DNA from: Candidatus Gastranaerophilales bacterium | GTDB taxonomy: Bacteria; Cyanobacteriota; Vampirovibrionia; Gastranaerophilales; Gastranaerophilaceae | Assembly (NCBI GenBank): GCA_900768915.1 | Contig: CAAGEQ010000013.1 | Span: forward strand, 1 to 32,222 | Length of the DNA stretch: 32,222 bases | Reading direction: 5' to 3' | Shown: in pieces, positions 21,978 through 29,600 of the stretch | How the letters are laid out: each line of letters opens with the position of its first letter | Numbering within the stretch: the stretch's first letter is position 1 | Position numbers and translations under genes: made by a program | Notes under the pieces: model-generated | Database searches by the model: none | What the model saw: only the letters and a program-made list of their open reading frames with translations | What the model was told of the DNA's origin: nothing

Positions 21978-22697
21978 TTACTCGATGTATGTACCGACGT
22001 CCTTGCCGTCCATAATATTTGCTAAACTTCCTTTTGCTTTAAAATCAAATACTACAATTGGTATGTGGTTTTGTTCACATAGTGAACAAGCCGATGTATC
22101 CATAACTTTTAATTCATTTTTGATGATATCAGAATACTTGATTTTATCCAGTTTTTTAGCATCAGGATTTGTCTTTGGATCATCTGTATAAACACCATCT
22201 ACTCCATTTTTTGCCATCAACATTGCTTCAGCATCAATTTCAGATGCTCTTAATGCTGCCGCAGTATCTGTTGTAAAGAACGGATTACCAGTTCCTGCTG
22301 CAAATATTACAACACGACCTTTTTCTAAGTGTCTAATTGCTCTATGACGAATATATGGTTCAGCAATTTGATTCATTGTAATTGCTGATTGAATTCTACA
22401 ATCAATGTTTGCCTTTTTTAACGCACTTTGTAATGCTACGGCATTCATAACTGTTGCCAACATACCAACATAGTCGCCTGAGGCTCTATCCATACCAAGT
22501 TTAGCACTATTTTTCATTCCTCTAAAAATATTTCCACCACCAACTACAACGGCAACTTCAACACCTTTATCGAGGATAGTCTTTATTTCATTAGTAATCA
22601 TTTCAACCGGCTTGTAATCTATACCGAAATCTTGTTCTCCAAGTAATGCTTCTCCGCTAATTTTTAAGAGAACTCTTTTATATTTTGGATTGCTCAT
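21978..22697 (-). CDS. pyrH: UMP kinase
   Basis: Phosphorylates UMP to UDP in pyrimidine synthesis; bacterial amino-acid-kinase fold, hexameric. The 239-aa product has KISGEALLG, VVGGGNIFRG, DYVGMLATVMNA, FAAGTGNPFFTTDTAAALRA and the NGVDGVYTDDPKTNP nucleotide segment. Shine-Dalgarno AAGGGAT. It heads the long - strand run pyrH-frr-cdsA-rnc-rpe-mlaEFD and has its own promoter just upstream. Confidence 0.97.
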   Translation of the reverse strand: MSNPKYKRVLLKISGEALLGEQDFGIDYKPVEMITNEIKTILDKGVEVAVVVGGGNIFRGMKNSAKLGMDRASGDYVGMLATVMNAVALQSALKKANIDCRIQSAITMNQIAEPYIRHRAIRHLEKGRVVIFAAGTGNPFFTTDTAAALRASEIDAEAMLMAKNGVDGVYTDDPKTNPDAKKLDKIKYSDIIKNELKVMDTSACSLCEQNHIPIVVFDFKAKGSLANIMDGKDVGTYIE

Positions 22698-22731
22698 CTC
22701 TATCCCTTTTTATACACTAAATAACACTATA

Positions 22732-22760
22732 ATATTAAATCAAATTTTAGTTATTGTAAA
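22732..22760 (-). promoter_or_regulatory. Promoter of the pyrH operon
   Basis: On the - strand, TTTACA (22760-22755), 17-nt spacer, TAATAT (22737-22732), giving a leader of about 28 nt to the pyrH ATG. It separates pyrH transcription from the AT-rich aldolase-like gene 90 nt upstream. Confidence 0.65.
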
Positions 22761-22786
22761 GAATTTTTCAAAATTATTACATAAGT

Positions 22787-23773
22787 TTATAATATTTTTT
22801 TTAATAATTCTTCATTGTAATTTATTTTTTCATTATTTGGAATTATAGAAAAAATTCTATTCATTTCTTTATAAGTTAAATTAGTATGTTCTATTAAATA
22901 TTTAGCATAATTTGGATGACATTTGTTTTTTGCACTTAAATAATATGGATAACTATATCCCCATTTCTGAAATTTTTCTAATGGATTAATATATTTATTG
23001 GCGATTGTTGATATAATATTTAGGTCGTAATTTGAATTTGAATGTTCATTTTGATATTGTGCAATTAATTCAGTTGGTAGAATTCCCGCACCTCTGCCTA
23101 TTCCTAGAATACAAGAATCTATAATAAGATTATGTCTTAAATTTGATTTTATTAGTTCTTTTGTGTTTGAATAAGATAATTGTAAATTATTATGTGAGTG
23201 AAAACCTAAATTCGTATTTGAAATGATTTCATTATCAAGTATTTGGAATAAATTTATTGTGTCTTTTTTTGTCATTATTCCCATTGTATCAACAACTGTT
23301 AAACAATTAACTTTTAATTCATTCGTTATTTGACATAGTTTGTTAATATCTTCTATTGAATATATACTTGTATGCATTGGATTTAAGGAGATTTTATAGT
23401 TTTTATCTAGTAGTGGTTTAATATAATCTTTTACATTATTTAATTGTTGTGGTTTAAATGCTATTCTTAATTCAAAATTTTTATATGTATTGTTAGATAA
23501 ATCTTTTAATTTTAATTCTTCAAAATTTATCATAAGTGTATAAATAGTGTTTTTATTTAATGGCAAAAAAGTAGAAATATCTTTTATATGTGTATAGATA
23601 CTACAATCTTTATCGAATTTTTTTTGTGGGTTAAAATAACCACATTCAATATAATCAATATTTGAATTAGATAATTGTGTAACTATTTCATTAATATTTT
23701 TTTTACCAAACATCCATTTATTAATGTAACCACCATCTCGAAGTGTTGTATCTAAAATTCTAACTTTACTCAT
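22787..23773 (-). CDS. DRE-TIM aldolase/HMGL-like protein
   Basis: A 328-aa TIM-barrel protein of the HMG-CoA lyase/isopropylmalate synthase/4-hydroxy-2-oxovalerate aldolase superfamily. The first strand carries LDTTLRDGGY (metal-binding Asp and catalytic Arg), and GFHSHNNLQLS gives the HxH metal ligands; VVDTMGIMT and GIGRGAGILPTEL are further family motifs. The RDGGY form, rather than RDG(E/M)Q, is seen in aldolase-like genes of surface-polysaccharide loci, but no sugar-nucleotide genes lie beside it. It is strikingly rich in Asn, Lys and Ile, more AT-rich than neighbouring pyrH, which suggests foreign origin. There is no Shine-Dalgarno, and TATAAT (23786-23781) ends 7 nt before the ATG: probably leaderless. 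Substrate unknown. Confidence 0.82.
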   Translation of the reverse strand: MSKVRILDTTLRDGGYINKWMFGKKNINEIVTQLSNSNIDYIECGYFNPQKKFDKDCSIYTHIKDISTFLPLNKNTIYTLMINFEELKLKDLSNNTYKNFELRIAFKPQQLNNVKDYIKPLLDKNYKISLNPMHTSIYSIEDINKLCQITNELKVNCLTVVDTMGIMTKKDTINLFQILDNEIISNTNLGFHSHNNLQLSYSNTKELIKSNLRHNLIIDSCILGIGRGAGILPTELIAQYQNEHSNSNYDLNIISTIANKYINPLEKFQKWGYSYPYYLSAKNKCHPNYAKYLIEHTNLTYKEMNRIFSIIPNNEKINYNEELLKKIL

Positions 23774-23857
23774 ATTACATATTATATATATAAATATATA
23801 TTTTTTTTATTGTTTTCCATGCCTGAAAATTATTTTTATATAAAAAAATATATTTAT

Positions 23858-23921
23858 ACGTAAATACGTTAATAAAATTGGGCAAATTTCTTATTATACT
23901 TAAATAATAGTCACGTGACTA
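23858..23921 (+). promoter_or_regulatory. Promoter with perfect TAGTCACGTGACTA palindrome
   Basis: TATACT (23895-23900) is a likely -10 for the LuxR-type gene; the -35 is poor. A perfect 14-bp palindrome TAGTCACGTGACTA (23908-23921) starts where transcription should begin, a repressor-like position, and the flanks are partly symmetric. Two further ACGT tetramers lie upstream (23858-23861, 23866-23869). Probable operator, perhaps bound by the small regulator it precedes. Confidence 0.5.
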
Positions 23922-23970
23922 ATATTATTTCAAGCATACTTTGTATTTTAATTATGAAAGGAAGTTTTGT

Positions 23971-24189
23971 ATGAATAAAGATTTAACAAATAGAGAATAT
24001 GAGGTTCTTAAACTAGTTGCTGAAAATAAATCAAATACTCAAATTGCGAATATGCTTTCAATTAGTATACATACCGTAAAAGCACACATTTGTTCAATTA
24101 TTGAAAAACTAAATGCAAATGGACGCACTCATGCAGCCGTTAAGGCATTAAAAATGGGAATTATTGATATTGAAATTGAAACAAATTAG
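23971..24189 (+). CDS. LuxR/GerE-type single-domain DNA-binding regulator
   Basis: The 72-aa product is just a LuxR-family helix-turn-helix: LTNREYEVLKLVAENKSN, QIANMLSISIHTVKAHICSI, IEKLNANGRTHAAVKALKMG, with the conserved Glu, Val-Lys-x-His recognition helix and Lys-Leu. No receiver or ligand-binding domain precedes it, as in GerE. The frame is open further upstream, but AAAGGAAG 7 nt before the ATG at 23971 sets the start. A CACGTG palindrome overlaps its predicted transcription start, which suits autoregulation. It ends 1 nt from the convergent waaA. Targets unknown. Confidence 0.9.
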   Translation: MNKDLTNREYEVLKLVAENKSNTQIANMLSISIHTVKAHICSIIEKLNANGRTHAAVKALKMGIIDIEIETN

Positions 24190-24190
24190 A

Positions 24191-25447
24191 TTACTTTTTA
24201 AGTAGGGAAATTTTGTCTATGACAAAATTCAAGGCACCTTTTTGTTCTTCAAAAATACTCTTACAATTCTTTATGGTATTTAGTAATTTTTCATCGTTTG
24301 TTAGTAATTCATGAACATATTGAATGAATTCATTTTCATTGTTTACTAGTTTTGACGCATTTGCTCTAAATAATAATCCATATATATCTCTAAAATTTTT
24401 AATAGAAGGACCGGTTATTGTTGGTACGTTGTATATTGTTGCTTCAAGAGGATTGTGACCACCTGTATTATTAAAACTACCACCAATAAATGCAATATCA
24501 CATATTGCGTATGTTTTCTTTAATTCACCTAATGTATCTAATATAATAATATCTTTGTCTATAAAATTATCATTTTTTGAACGATAACCAATATTAAAAT
24601 TATATTCTTTTAAAATTCTTTCAATTTCTGTAATTTTTTCTAAATGTCTAGGTGCAATTATTAGTTTTAAATTTGAATGAGATTGTTTTAGTTTGCTATA
24701 TGCACTTATAATTATTTTATTTTCACCTGAATGTGTGCTGCCAGCAATTAAGACTTTATTGTCACCTTTTTCTAAATTTATATCAGAATCAATCTTTTCA
24801 ACATCAAATTTTAAATTTTTCATAACCTCTGTGTTTTCAGGTTTTGTTCCAATTGAAATAAACCTTTCATTATCAATATTACTTTGAGTAAATATTTTTG
24901 TATAAAGTCTAAGAATTGGAGCAAAGAATAATCGTAGTTTTTTGTATGAACCGTATGATTTATCTGAAATTCTACCATTTATAATTACTAGCGGTATATT
25001 TTTTCTTTTACATTGAATTGCAAATTCTGGCCATAATTCTGTTTCAGCAATCAAAACGATTGATGGAGTAATTTTGTTTAAAAATTTGTTTACTGCAAAT
25101 GGTATATCAAAAGGGAAATATGTAATATAGTCGGTTATATTTGTATATTTCTTTTTTGCAAGTTCTTGACCAGTTTTAGTTCCAGTTGTTAAAACGATTT
25201 TGTAATCAGAAAATGTTTCTTTTGCTTTTTTTATTAACTTTTCTAATGATAAAACTTCTCCAACAGAAACTGCGTGGAACATAATAACTTTTTCACCTAA
25301 TTGAGGATTTTTAAATAGTCCTAATTTTATTCTTCTAGTTCCAGAATCTTTTCCTGTATGAAGTCTTGCAATTGCTACAAATGGATAAAAAATTATAAAA
25401 AATATTGTAGCAAAGGTGTCATAAATTCTTGACAAAAAGTTAAACAT
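24191..25447 (-). CDS. waaA: 3-deoxy-D-manno-octulosonic acid (KDO) transferase
   Basis: Transfers KDO from CMP-KDO to lipid A precursor at the inner membrane; marker of an LPS-bearing outer membrane. The 418-aa GT-B enzyme has an N-terminal membrane anchor (~8-28), the acceptor-side HAVSVGEV with catalytic-type Glu, TTGTKTGQELA, AETELWPEF, NGRISDKSYGSYKK, and the C-terminal FIGGSFNNTGGHNPLEAT nucleotide-sugar segment. The frame is open from a GTG at 25453 that overlaps the GGGGAG Shine-Dalgarno; the ATG at 25447 is the better start. Rich in Asn, Ile and Lys like the nearby aldolase gene. No other LPS gene is adjacent. Confidence 0.94.
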   Translation of the reverse strand: MFNFLSRIYDTFATIFFIIFYPFVAIARLHTGKDSGTRRIKLGLFKNPQLGEKVIMFHAVSVGEVLSLEKLIKKAKETFSDYKIVLTTGTKTGQELAKKKYTNITDYITYFPFDIPFAVNKFLNKITPSIVLIAETELWPEFAIQCKRKNIPLVIINGRISDKSYGSYKKLRLFFAPILRLYTKIFTQSNIDNERFISIGTKPENTEVMKNLKFDVEKIDSDINLEKGDNKVLIAGSTHSGENKIIISAYSKLKQSHSNLKLIIAPRHLEKITEIERILKEYNFNIGYRSKNDNFIDKDIIILDTLGELKKTYAICDIAFIGGSFNNTGGHNPLEATIYNVPTITGPSIKNFRDIYGLLFRANASKLVNNENEFIQYVHELLTNDEKLLNTIKNCKSIFEEQKGALNFVIDKISLLKK

Positions 25448-25515
25448 ATACACTCCCCAATTACTTACTTTATTACGTTAAGTTTAACATAAATATGTAT
25501 TATCAACAATTACAC

Positions 25516-25544
25516 TTGAAAAAACTGAATATATAGAATATACT
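25516..25544 (+). promoter_or_regulatory. tmRNA promoter
   Basis: TTGAAA (25516-25521), 17-nt spacer, TATACT (25539-25544). Transcription from about 25551 would leave a ~39-nt 5' leader, removed by RNase P as for tRNAs. Confidence 0.6.
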
Positions 25545-25589
25545 GTGAATACAGAAATTGTACAATGATAATTAAATATAAACCTGTAT

Positions 25590-26000
25590 GGGGATGTTTT
25601 GGATTTGACAGGATGTTTGATTAAATCAGGTTGCGGGTTCGGGTGCTGTTCCCGATTATCAACAAGCAAACAAATTAAACGCTAAAAATAACGTTGTAGA
25701 TGCAACTGCAGCTTTCGCTGCACGTAGAGCTCCAGAAGCTCTTGCTGCCTAATTTCGCAGTATGCTACCCTCTAATGCCCAACTTGCCGGTATTATTGGG
25801 CCATTATGCAAGTACAGTACTTCAATAGTGGTAGAAGTATCAAGTTAACCACCGAAGGTTGGTTTCTCCGTCAAAGAAACTGTGTTTATAGTTTTGGTTT
25901 GGTGCCTTCCCAACTATATTCGAGATAATAAGATACTACACTCGTAGGTATCTGCTTTAATTCATTTTGGACGCGGGTTCGACTCCCGCCATCTCCACCA
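25590..26000 (+). ncRNA. ssrA: Transfer-messenger RNA (tmRNA), one-piece
   Basis: Rescues stalled ribosomes by acting first as tRNA-Ala and then as mRNA for a degradation tag. The 411-nt gene has the tRNA-like ends: 5' GGGGATG (25590-25596) pairs with CATCTCC (25990-25996, one G-U), the 5' end continues GGATTTGACAGG, and the 3' side has the T-arm CGGGTTCGACTCCCG and an encoded CCA at 25998-26000. In between lie the tag frame (25681-25752) and several pseudoknot-forming blocks. It is in the standard order, not the circularly permuted two-piece form of some cyanobacteria. Flanked by waaA (divergent) and a MerR-type promoter remnant. Confidence 0.96.
25681..25752 (+). CDS. tmRNA-encoded proteolysis tag, 23 codons
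   Basis: The resume codon GCT follows the typical TTAAAC. The tag is 23 residues long, beginning AKNNVVDATAAF and ending AARRAPEALAA, then TAA. The ALAA end is the ClpXP/FtsH degron type; the N-terminal A-x-N-N-V/I-V and the internal FA-RR resemble cyanobacterial tags, but this one is longer and Ala-rich in the middle. It is not an independent gene. Confidence 0.85.
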   Translation, partial: AKNNVVDATAAFAARRAPEALAA

Positions 26001-26010
26001 TATTATATTG

Positions 26011-26120
26011 AGAGTTACTCTAATTTAGTAGTTTATATTTTTATCTTTTTATTTAGTTTTTATCATTATCTTACTTTTAAAATTTACCCTTGACTGATAG
26101 TTACTCTAAAGTCGTATTAT
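26011..26120 (+). promoter_or_regulatory. MerR-type promoter with a second dyad copy
   Basis: TTGACT (26090-26095) and TATTAT (26115-26120) are 19 nt apart, the long spacer typical of MerR-family promoters, with a dyad-like AGTTACT inside. The 11-mer AGTTACTCTAA occurs here (26099-26109) and again at 26013-26023, where it is part of a perfect AGAGTTACTCT palindrome (26011-26021). The promoter points at a truncated ORF, so it may be a remnant. The rest of the ~150-nt gap after the tmRNA is T-rich and shows nothing else. Confidence 0.5.
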
Positions 26121-26132
26121 TAGGAGATTATT

Positions 26133-26183
26133 ATGAATGATAAAAAATATGTAGTTTATTTTTTCTTATTTAAAATTATTTGA
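26133..26183 (+). pseudogene. Truncated ORF behind the MerR-type promoter
   Basis: An ATG with TAGGAG just upstream opens 16 codons (MNDKKYVVYFFLFKII) and stops at 26181-26183, overlapping the 3' end of the convergent EamA gene by 28 bp. Such a well-signalled start leading nowhere suggests a gene whose body was lost, perhaps the MerR-type regulator or its target. It could also be a chance short frame or a leader peptide. Confidence 0.35.
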
Positions 26184-27034
26184 AAAACACCAATTAAAAT
26201 TAAAATAACACCACTTGCTATTCTTACAGTCATTTGTTCATGGAAAAATATTATTCCAAAGAAAATTGCAGTTAATGGTTCTAATGCTCCTAGTATTGCA
26301 GTTGTTGTCGAGCCAATTAATTTTATTGAAATAGTGATTGTTTCTAGTGATATTATTGTTGGAAATAATGCTAAACCAATTGCAAATACCCACATTGATG
26401 GTGTTGATAAAGTTTGTAGTGGAGTCGTTGTTAATATATTGTAAATGTAAACTGTTAAACCTGCTGTCATAACGTAAAATGTAAGTTTTGCACGATTTAT
26501 TTTTTGTATAGGCTTTATTGTGTTTATGCCAATCATATATAGTGCGTACGATAATGCTGAAAATAATACTAAAATTATACCGTTTATGTTTAATGATATG
26601 CCATTTTTACCTTTATATAACAACAAAATACCGATAGACGTTAAAAATATTGAACCTATAACGGTTTTTGTTAGTTTTTCTTTAAAAAATATTGACATTA
26701 TTAATGCGACTATTACAGGATAAATAAATAATATTGTACAAGCAACTCCTGCTTCAATAAATTGAAATGACGAAAATAATGTTATTGAAGATATTGAATA
26801 TAAAACACCCAATGCAAATATTGGTAATAATTCCTTTTTTGTAATTTTGAAAGACATTTTTTTTACGAATTTTAGCCATAATGCGTATATTAAAACAGCA
26901 ATAGCATATCTATAAAATAAAACAGAATTAACATTCAGTCTTCTTGCGTATAGTGGGAGAGCAAATAATGGATTTGTTCCGTAACTTGCAGCGGCAATAG
27001 TACCATTTATAAATCCTATTGTTTTTCTTTTCAT
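26156..27034 (-). CDS. EamA/DMT-family exporter
   Basis: A 292-aa membrane protein with ten predicted TM helices arranged as two EamA repeats (GFINGTIAAASYGTNPLFALPLY ... ; NGIILVLFSALSYALYMIGINT ...). The C-terminal LGALEPLTAIFFGIIFFHEQ is the second-repeat signature. Family members export amino acids or other metabolites. The frame is open from 27052, but TAAGGA 8 nt before the ATG at 27034, which overlaps the stop of the upstream MFS gene (ATGA), fixes the start. Co-transcribed with the frameshifted MFS gene. Substrate unknown. Confidence 0.87.
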   Translation of the reverse strand: MKRKTIGFINGTIAAASYGTNPLFALPLYARRLNVNSVLFYRYAIAVLIYALWLKFVKKMSFKITKKELLPIFALGVLYSISSITLFSSFQFIEAGVACTILFIYPVIVALIMSIFFKEKLTKTVIGSIFLTSIGILLLYKGKNGISLNINGIILVLFSALSYALYMIGINTIKPIQKINRAKLTFYVMTAGLTVYIYNILTTTPLQTLSTPSMWVFAIGLALFPTIISLETITISIKLIGSTTTAILGALEPLTAIFFGIIFFHEQMTVRIASGVILILIGVFQIILNKKK

Positions 27035-28196
27035 GGATTTGTCCTTATACATTCATATCTTAAATAGAAAAAGTATAATAATATGAATCCTATTACTGTA
27101 AATACTGAGCCATATAATGCAGTATATTGATATCCATAACCTAATGAAATTGGAATTCCACCAACAAATGCACCAATTGCATTACCTAAATTAAATGATA
27201 TTTGTGAACAAGATGCACCAAGCATTTCACCACCTTTTGCATATTTAATTAACAATGTTTGTTGAGGAGTTGAAACTCCAAATAAACACCCCGTACAGAT
27301 AAACATTAGGATGATAGATAATATTGAAATATGTCCAAATAAAAATATCAATATTAATGATTTACATGCAATCAATTGGATTAAACTTGCAATAATTGAG
27401 GGTTTAAATTTATCTGATAATTTTCCTGCCAAGTCTGTTCCAATACACATGCCTGCCCCTGCAAGAATCATTAGAATAGATACAAATTGAGGTTTAATGC
27501 CTGATAAATTCACTAATAATGGATTTATATAACTGTACCAACAGAAAATGCCACCATTGCCTAAAATAACCGCTAATATTAAAATCCAAACAGAAAGTGA
27601 TTTGAATATTTTAAATTGACTGATAAAACTTTTTGTTTCAGGTGGTGCAATTCTTGGTACAAGTTTTAAGACTGTATATAAAATAAAAAGACCAAATAGA
27701 CCAACAAATATAAATATTATTCGCCAAGAAAATGCGTGGCTAATGAACGTTCCAAATGGTATTCCGCAAAGATTTGCAATTGCCATTCCTGAAACCATTT
27801 TTGCAACTGCAGAATTTTCTTTACCATTATCTGCAATTTTGCTTGCAACTATTGCTCCTACTCCAAAAAATGCTCCGTGTGGTAGTCCTGCAATAAATCT
27901 TACTAAGCAAAATAATGAATAATGATTTATAAATGCAAGTGAAAAATTTGCCAATGTAAAAATGCTTACTAAAACAATTAGTATGTTCTTTAAAGGTTTA
28001 GTTCTGCCTAATAAAACTAATAATATTGAACCAAATAAACGCCTAATGCATAAGATGAAATAAAATTTCCTGCAAGAGGTATAGATACCTTCATTGTTTT
28101 TGCAATATTAGGTAGTATTCCCATCATTACATATTCTGTTATGCCTAATCCAAAAGTTCCTAATGCTAGTGGTAGCAAACAAGTTGTCTTTTTCAT
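27031..28196 (-). pseudogene. MFS (DHA1-type) exporter split by a frameshift
   Basis: Two frames together make one 12-TM drug/arabinose-efflux-type MFS protein of about 388 aa. The first (28196 to 28017) starts MKKTTCLLPLALGTFGLGI, with GAGGAT Shine-Dalgarno, and runs to SSYALGVYLVQYY-stop. The second frame carries on with FGSILLVLLGRTKPLKNILI and then the ORF whose first internal Met is at 27954, through RFIAGLPHGAFFG and the C-terminal half. The break is at about 28033-28036: restoring one T in a T3 run on the - strand gives ALGVYFGSILLVLLG. Either a recent inactivation, a slippage-switchable site, or a sequencing/assembly error. Everything downstream is intact, arguing for a young lesion. 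It is coupled to the EamA gene. Confidence 0.85.
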
Positions 28197-28261
28197 TTTA
28201 TCCTCGCCAACATGATTATAATGCAAAAAATTTTAATACAGAAGTTTATAACTTTTATGTT

Positions 28262-28272
28262 TATAATATAAT
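28262..28272 (+). promoter_or_regulatory. Overlapping TATAAT -10 elements close to hisS start
   Basis: Two perfect TATAAT hexamers overlap (28262-28267 and 28267-28272), with TTTATA (28245-28250) as a fair -35 for the second. Only 9 nt separate the second from the hisS ATG, leaving at most 2-3 nt of leader and no room for a Shine-Dalgarno. Confidence 0.5.
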
Positions 28273-28281
28273 TTAGTTATT

Positions 28282-29520
28282 ATGGGAAATATTATTAAAG
28301 TACAAAAAGGAACTAAAGATATTCTTCCAGATGAAATGCCTATTTGGCACTTGATGGAAGAAAATGCAAATAGAATTTTTTCTAATGCTGGATATGGAGA
28401 ATTGAGAACACCTATTTTTGAGGCAACAGAATTGTTTGCAAGAGGTGTTGGTGATACTACAGATATTGTTAATAAAGAAATGTACACGTTTGAAAAGAGT
28501 GAACGTAGTTTAACACTTAGACCTGAAAATACAGCAGGTGTTGTTCGTTCATTTATTGAAAATGGTATGCATCGTTTATCTGCACCTGTAAAATTATGGT
28601 ATAAAGGACCAATGTTTAGATACGAACGTCCTCAAGCAGGTCGTCAAAGACAATTTCATCAGGTTGGTGTTGAAATGTTTGGTATTAAAGATGCCACAGC
28701 AGATGCAGAAGTTATTGAATTAGCAGTTTCTTATTTGAAATCATTAGGTTTGAATGATTTAGATGTGGAAATTAATTCTCTTGGTTGTCCAATTTGTCGT
28801 GAAGAATATAAGACTAAAATAAAAGAAGTTTTAAAACCATATTTCAATGATTTATGTGAAGATTGTCAAAATAGATATGAAAAAAACCCGTTAAGATTAC
28901 TTGATTGTAAAGTCGAATCTTGTAAATCAATTTTTGAAAAACCTGAAGTTAAAGAAGTTATTCAAGGCGATTTTATTTGTCCCGAATGTCATGAACACTT
29001 TGAACAATTAAAATCTTATCTGGATGCTTTGAATATAAAATATTCTGTTAATAAATTGTTGGTTAGAGGCTTAGATTATTATAATAGAACTGTTTTTGAA
29101 GTTAAATCAAATAATCTTGGCTCACAAAATGCTGTTTGTGGTGGTGGACGTTACGATAGTTTAGTTAGAAATCTAGGCGGGGTAGATACTCCAGCAATTG
29201 GTTTTGCTATGGGTATGGAACGTCTATATTCGTTAATAAGCAACATTGAAAAAGAAAAGTTAGATGCTTATGTAGTATCTACTGATAAAATTGAATCGCT
29301 TAAATTGGTTAAGTTATTGAGAGATGCTAATATTAGTGTTGATTTCGATTTTAATGCGAAGAAATTCACAAAACAAATGGAAAAAGCATCAAAAGTTGCA
29401 AAATTTGCAATTATTCTTGGCGAAGATGAAATTAACTCTGGTATGGTGTCTATCAAAAATTTATTTACATCAGAACAAACAAAAATTGATAGAAATGATG
29501 TAGTTAATTATTTTAATTAG
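28282..29520 (+). CDS. hisS: Histidine-tRNA ligase
   Basis: Class II synthetase charging tRNA-His. The 412-aa product has KGTKDILPDEMP at the start, motif 2 GPMFRYERPQAGRQRQFHQ, the His-specific GLDYYNRTVFEV and CGGGRYDSL, GFAMGMERL (motif 3) and the C-terminal anticodon-binding domain (~325-412). A CxxC pair set (CPIC, CQNR, CPEC) in the insertion around residues 170-235 could bind zinc. No Shine-Dalgarno; probably a leaderless mRNA. Divergent from the MFS gene, followed by a strong bidirectional terminator. Confidence 0.97.
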   Translation: MGNIIKVQKGTKDILPDEMPIWHLMEENANRIFSNAGYGELRTPIFEATELFARGVGDTTDIVNKEMYTFEKSERSLTLRPENTAGVVRSFIENGMHRLSAPVKLWYKGPMFRYERPQAGRQRQFHQVGVEMFGIKDATADAEVIELAVSYLKSLGLNDLDVEINSLGCPICREEYKTKIKEVLKPYFNDLCEDCQNRYEKNPLRLLDCKVESCKSIFEKPEVKEVIQGDFICPECHEHFEQLKSYLDALNIKYSVNKLLVRGLDYYNRTVFEVKSNNLGSQNAVCGGGRYDSLVRNLGGVDTPAIGFAMGMERLYSLISNIEKEKLDAYVVSTDKIESLKLVKLLRDANISVDFDFNAKKFTKQMEKASKVAKFAIILGEDEINSGMVSIKNLFTSEQTKIDRNDVVNYFN

Positions 29521-29544
29521 TTTATGATTTATAAAGATTAATTT

Positions 29545-29578
29545 AAAAAAGGTTCTAATTTTATTTAGAACCTTTTTT
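29545..29578. terminator. Bidirectional terminator between hisS and thrC
   Basis: A 14-bp perfect inverted repeat: AAAAAAGGTTCTAA (29545-29558) / TTAGAACCTTTTTT (29565-29578), loop TTTTAT. The A and T runs give a poly-U tail in either direction, serving both convergent units. Confidence 0.93.
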
Positions 29579-29600
29579 AAGTTTAAAATATTTTTAACGA

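Noticed and set aside
25484..25669. 61-aa - strand frame
   Set aside because: It lies antisense to the tmRNA promoter and 5' domain, has no Shine-Dalgarno and its sequence is explained by the structured RNA.
28030..28040. Programmed ribosomal frameshift in the MFS gene
   Set aside because: No convincing slippery heptamer, stimulatory hairpin or internal Shine-Dalgarno; a one-base deletion in a T run is simpler.
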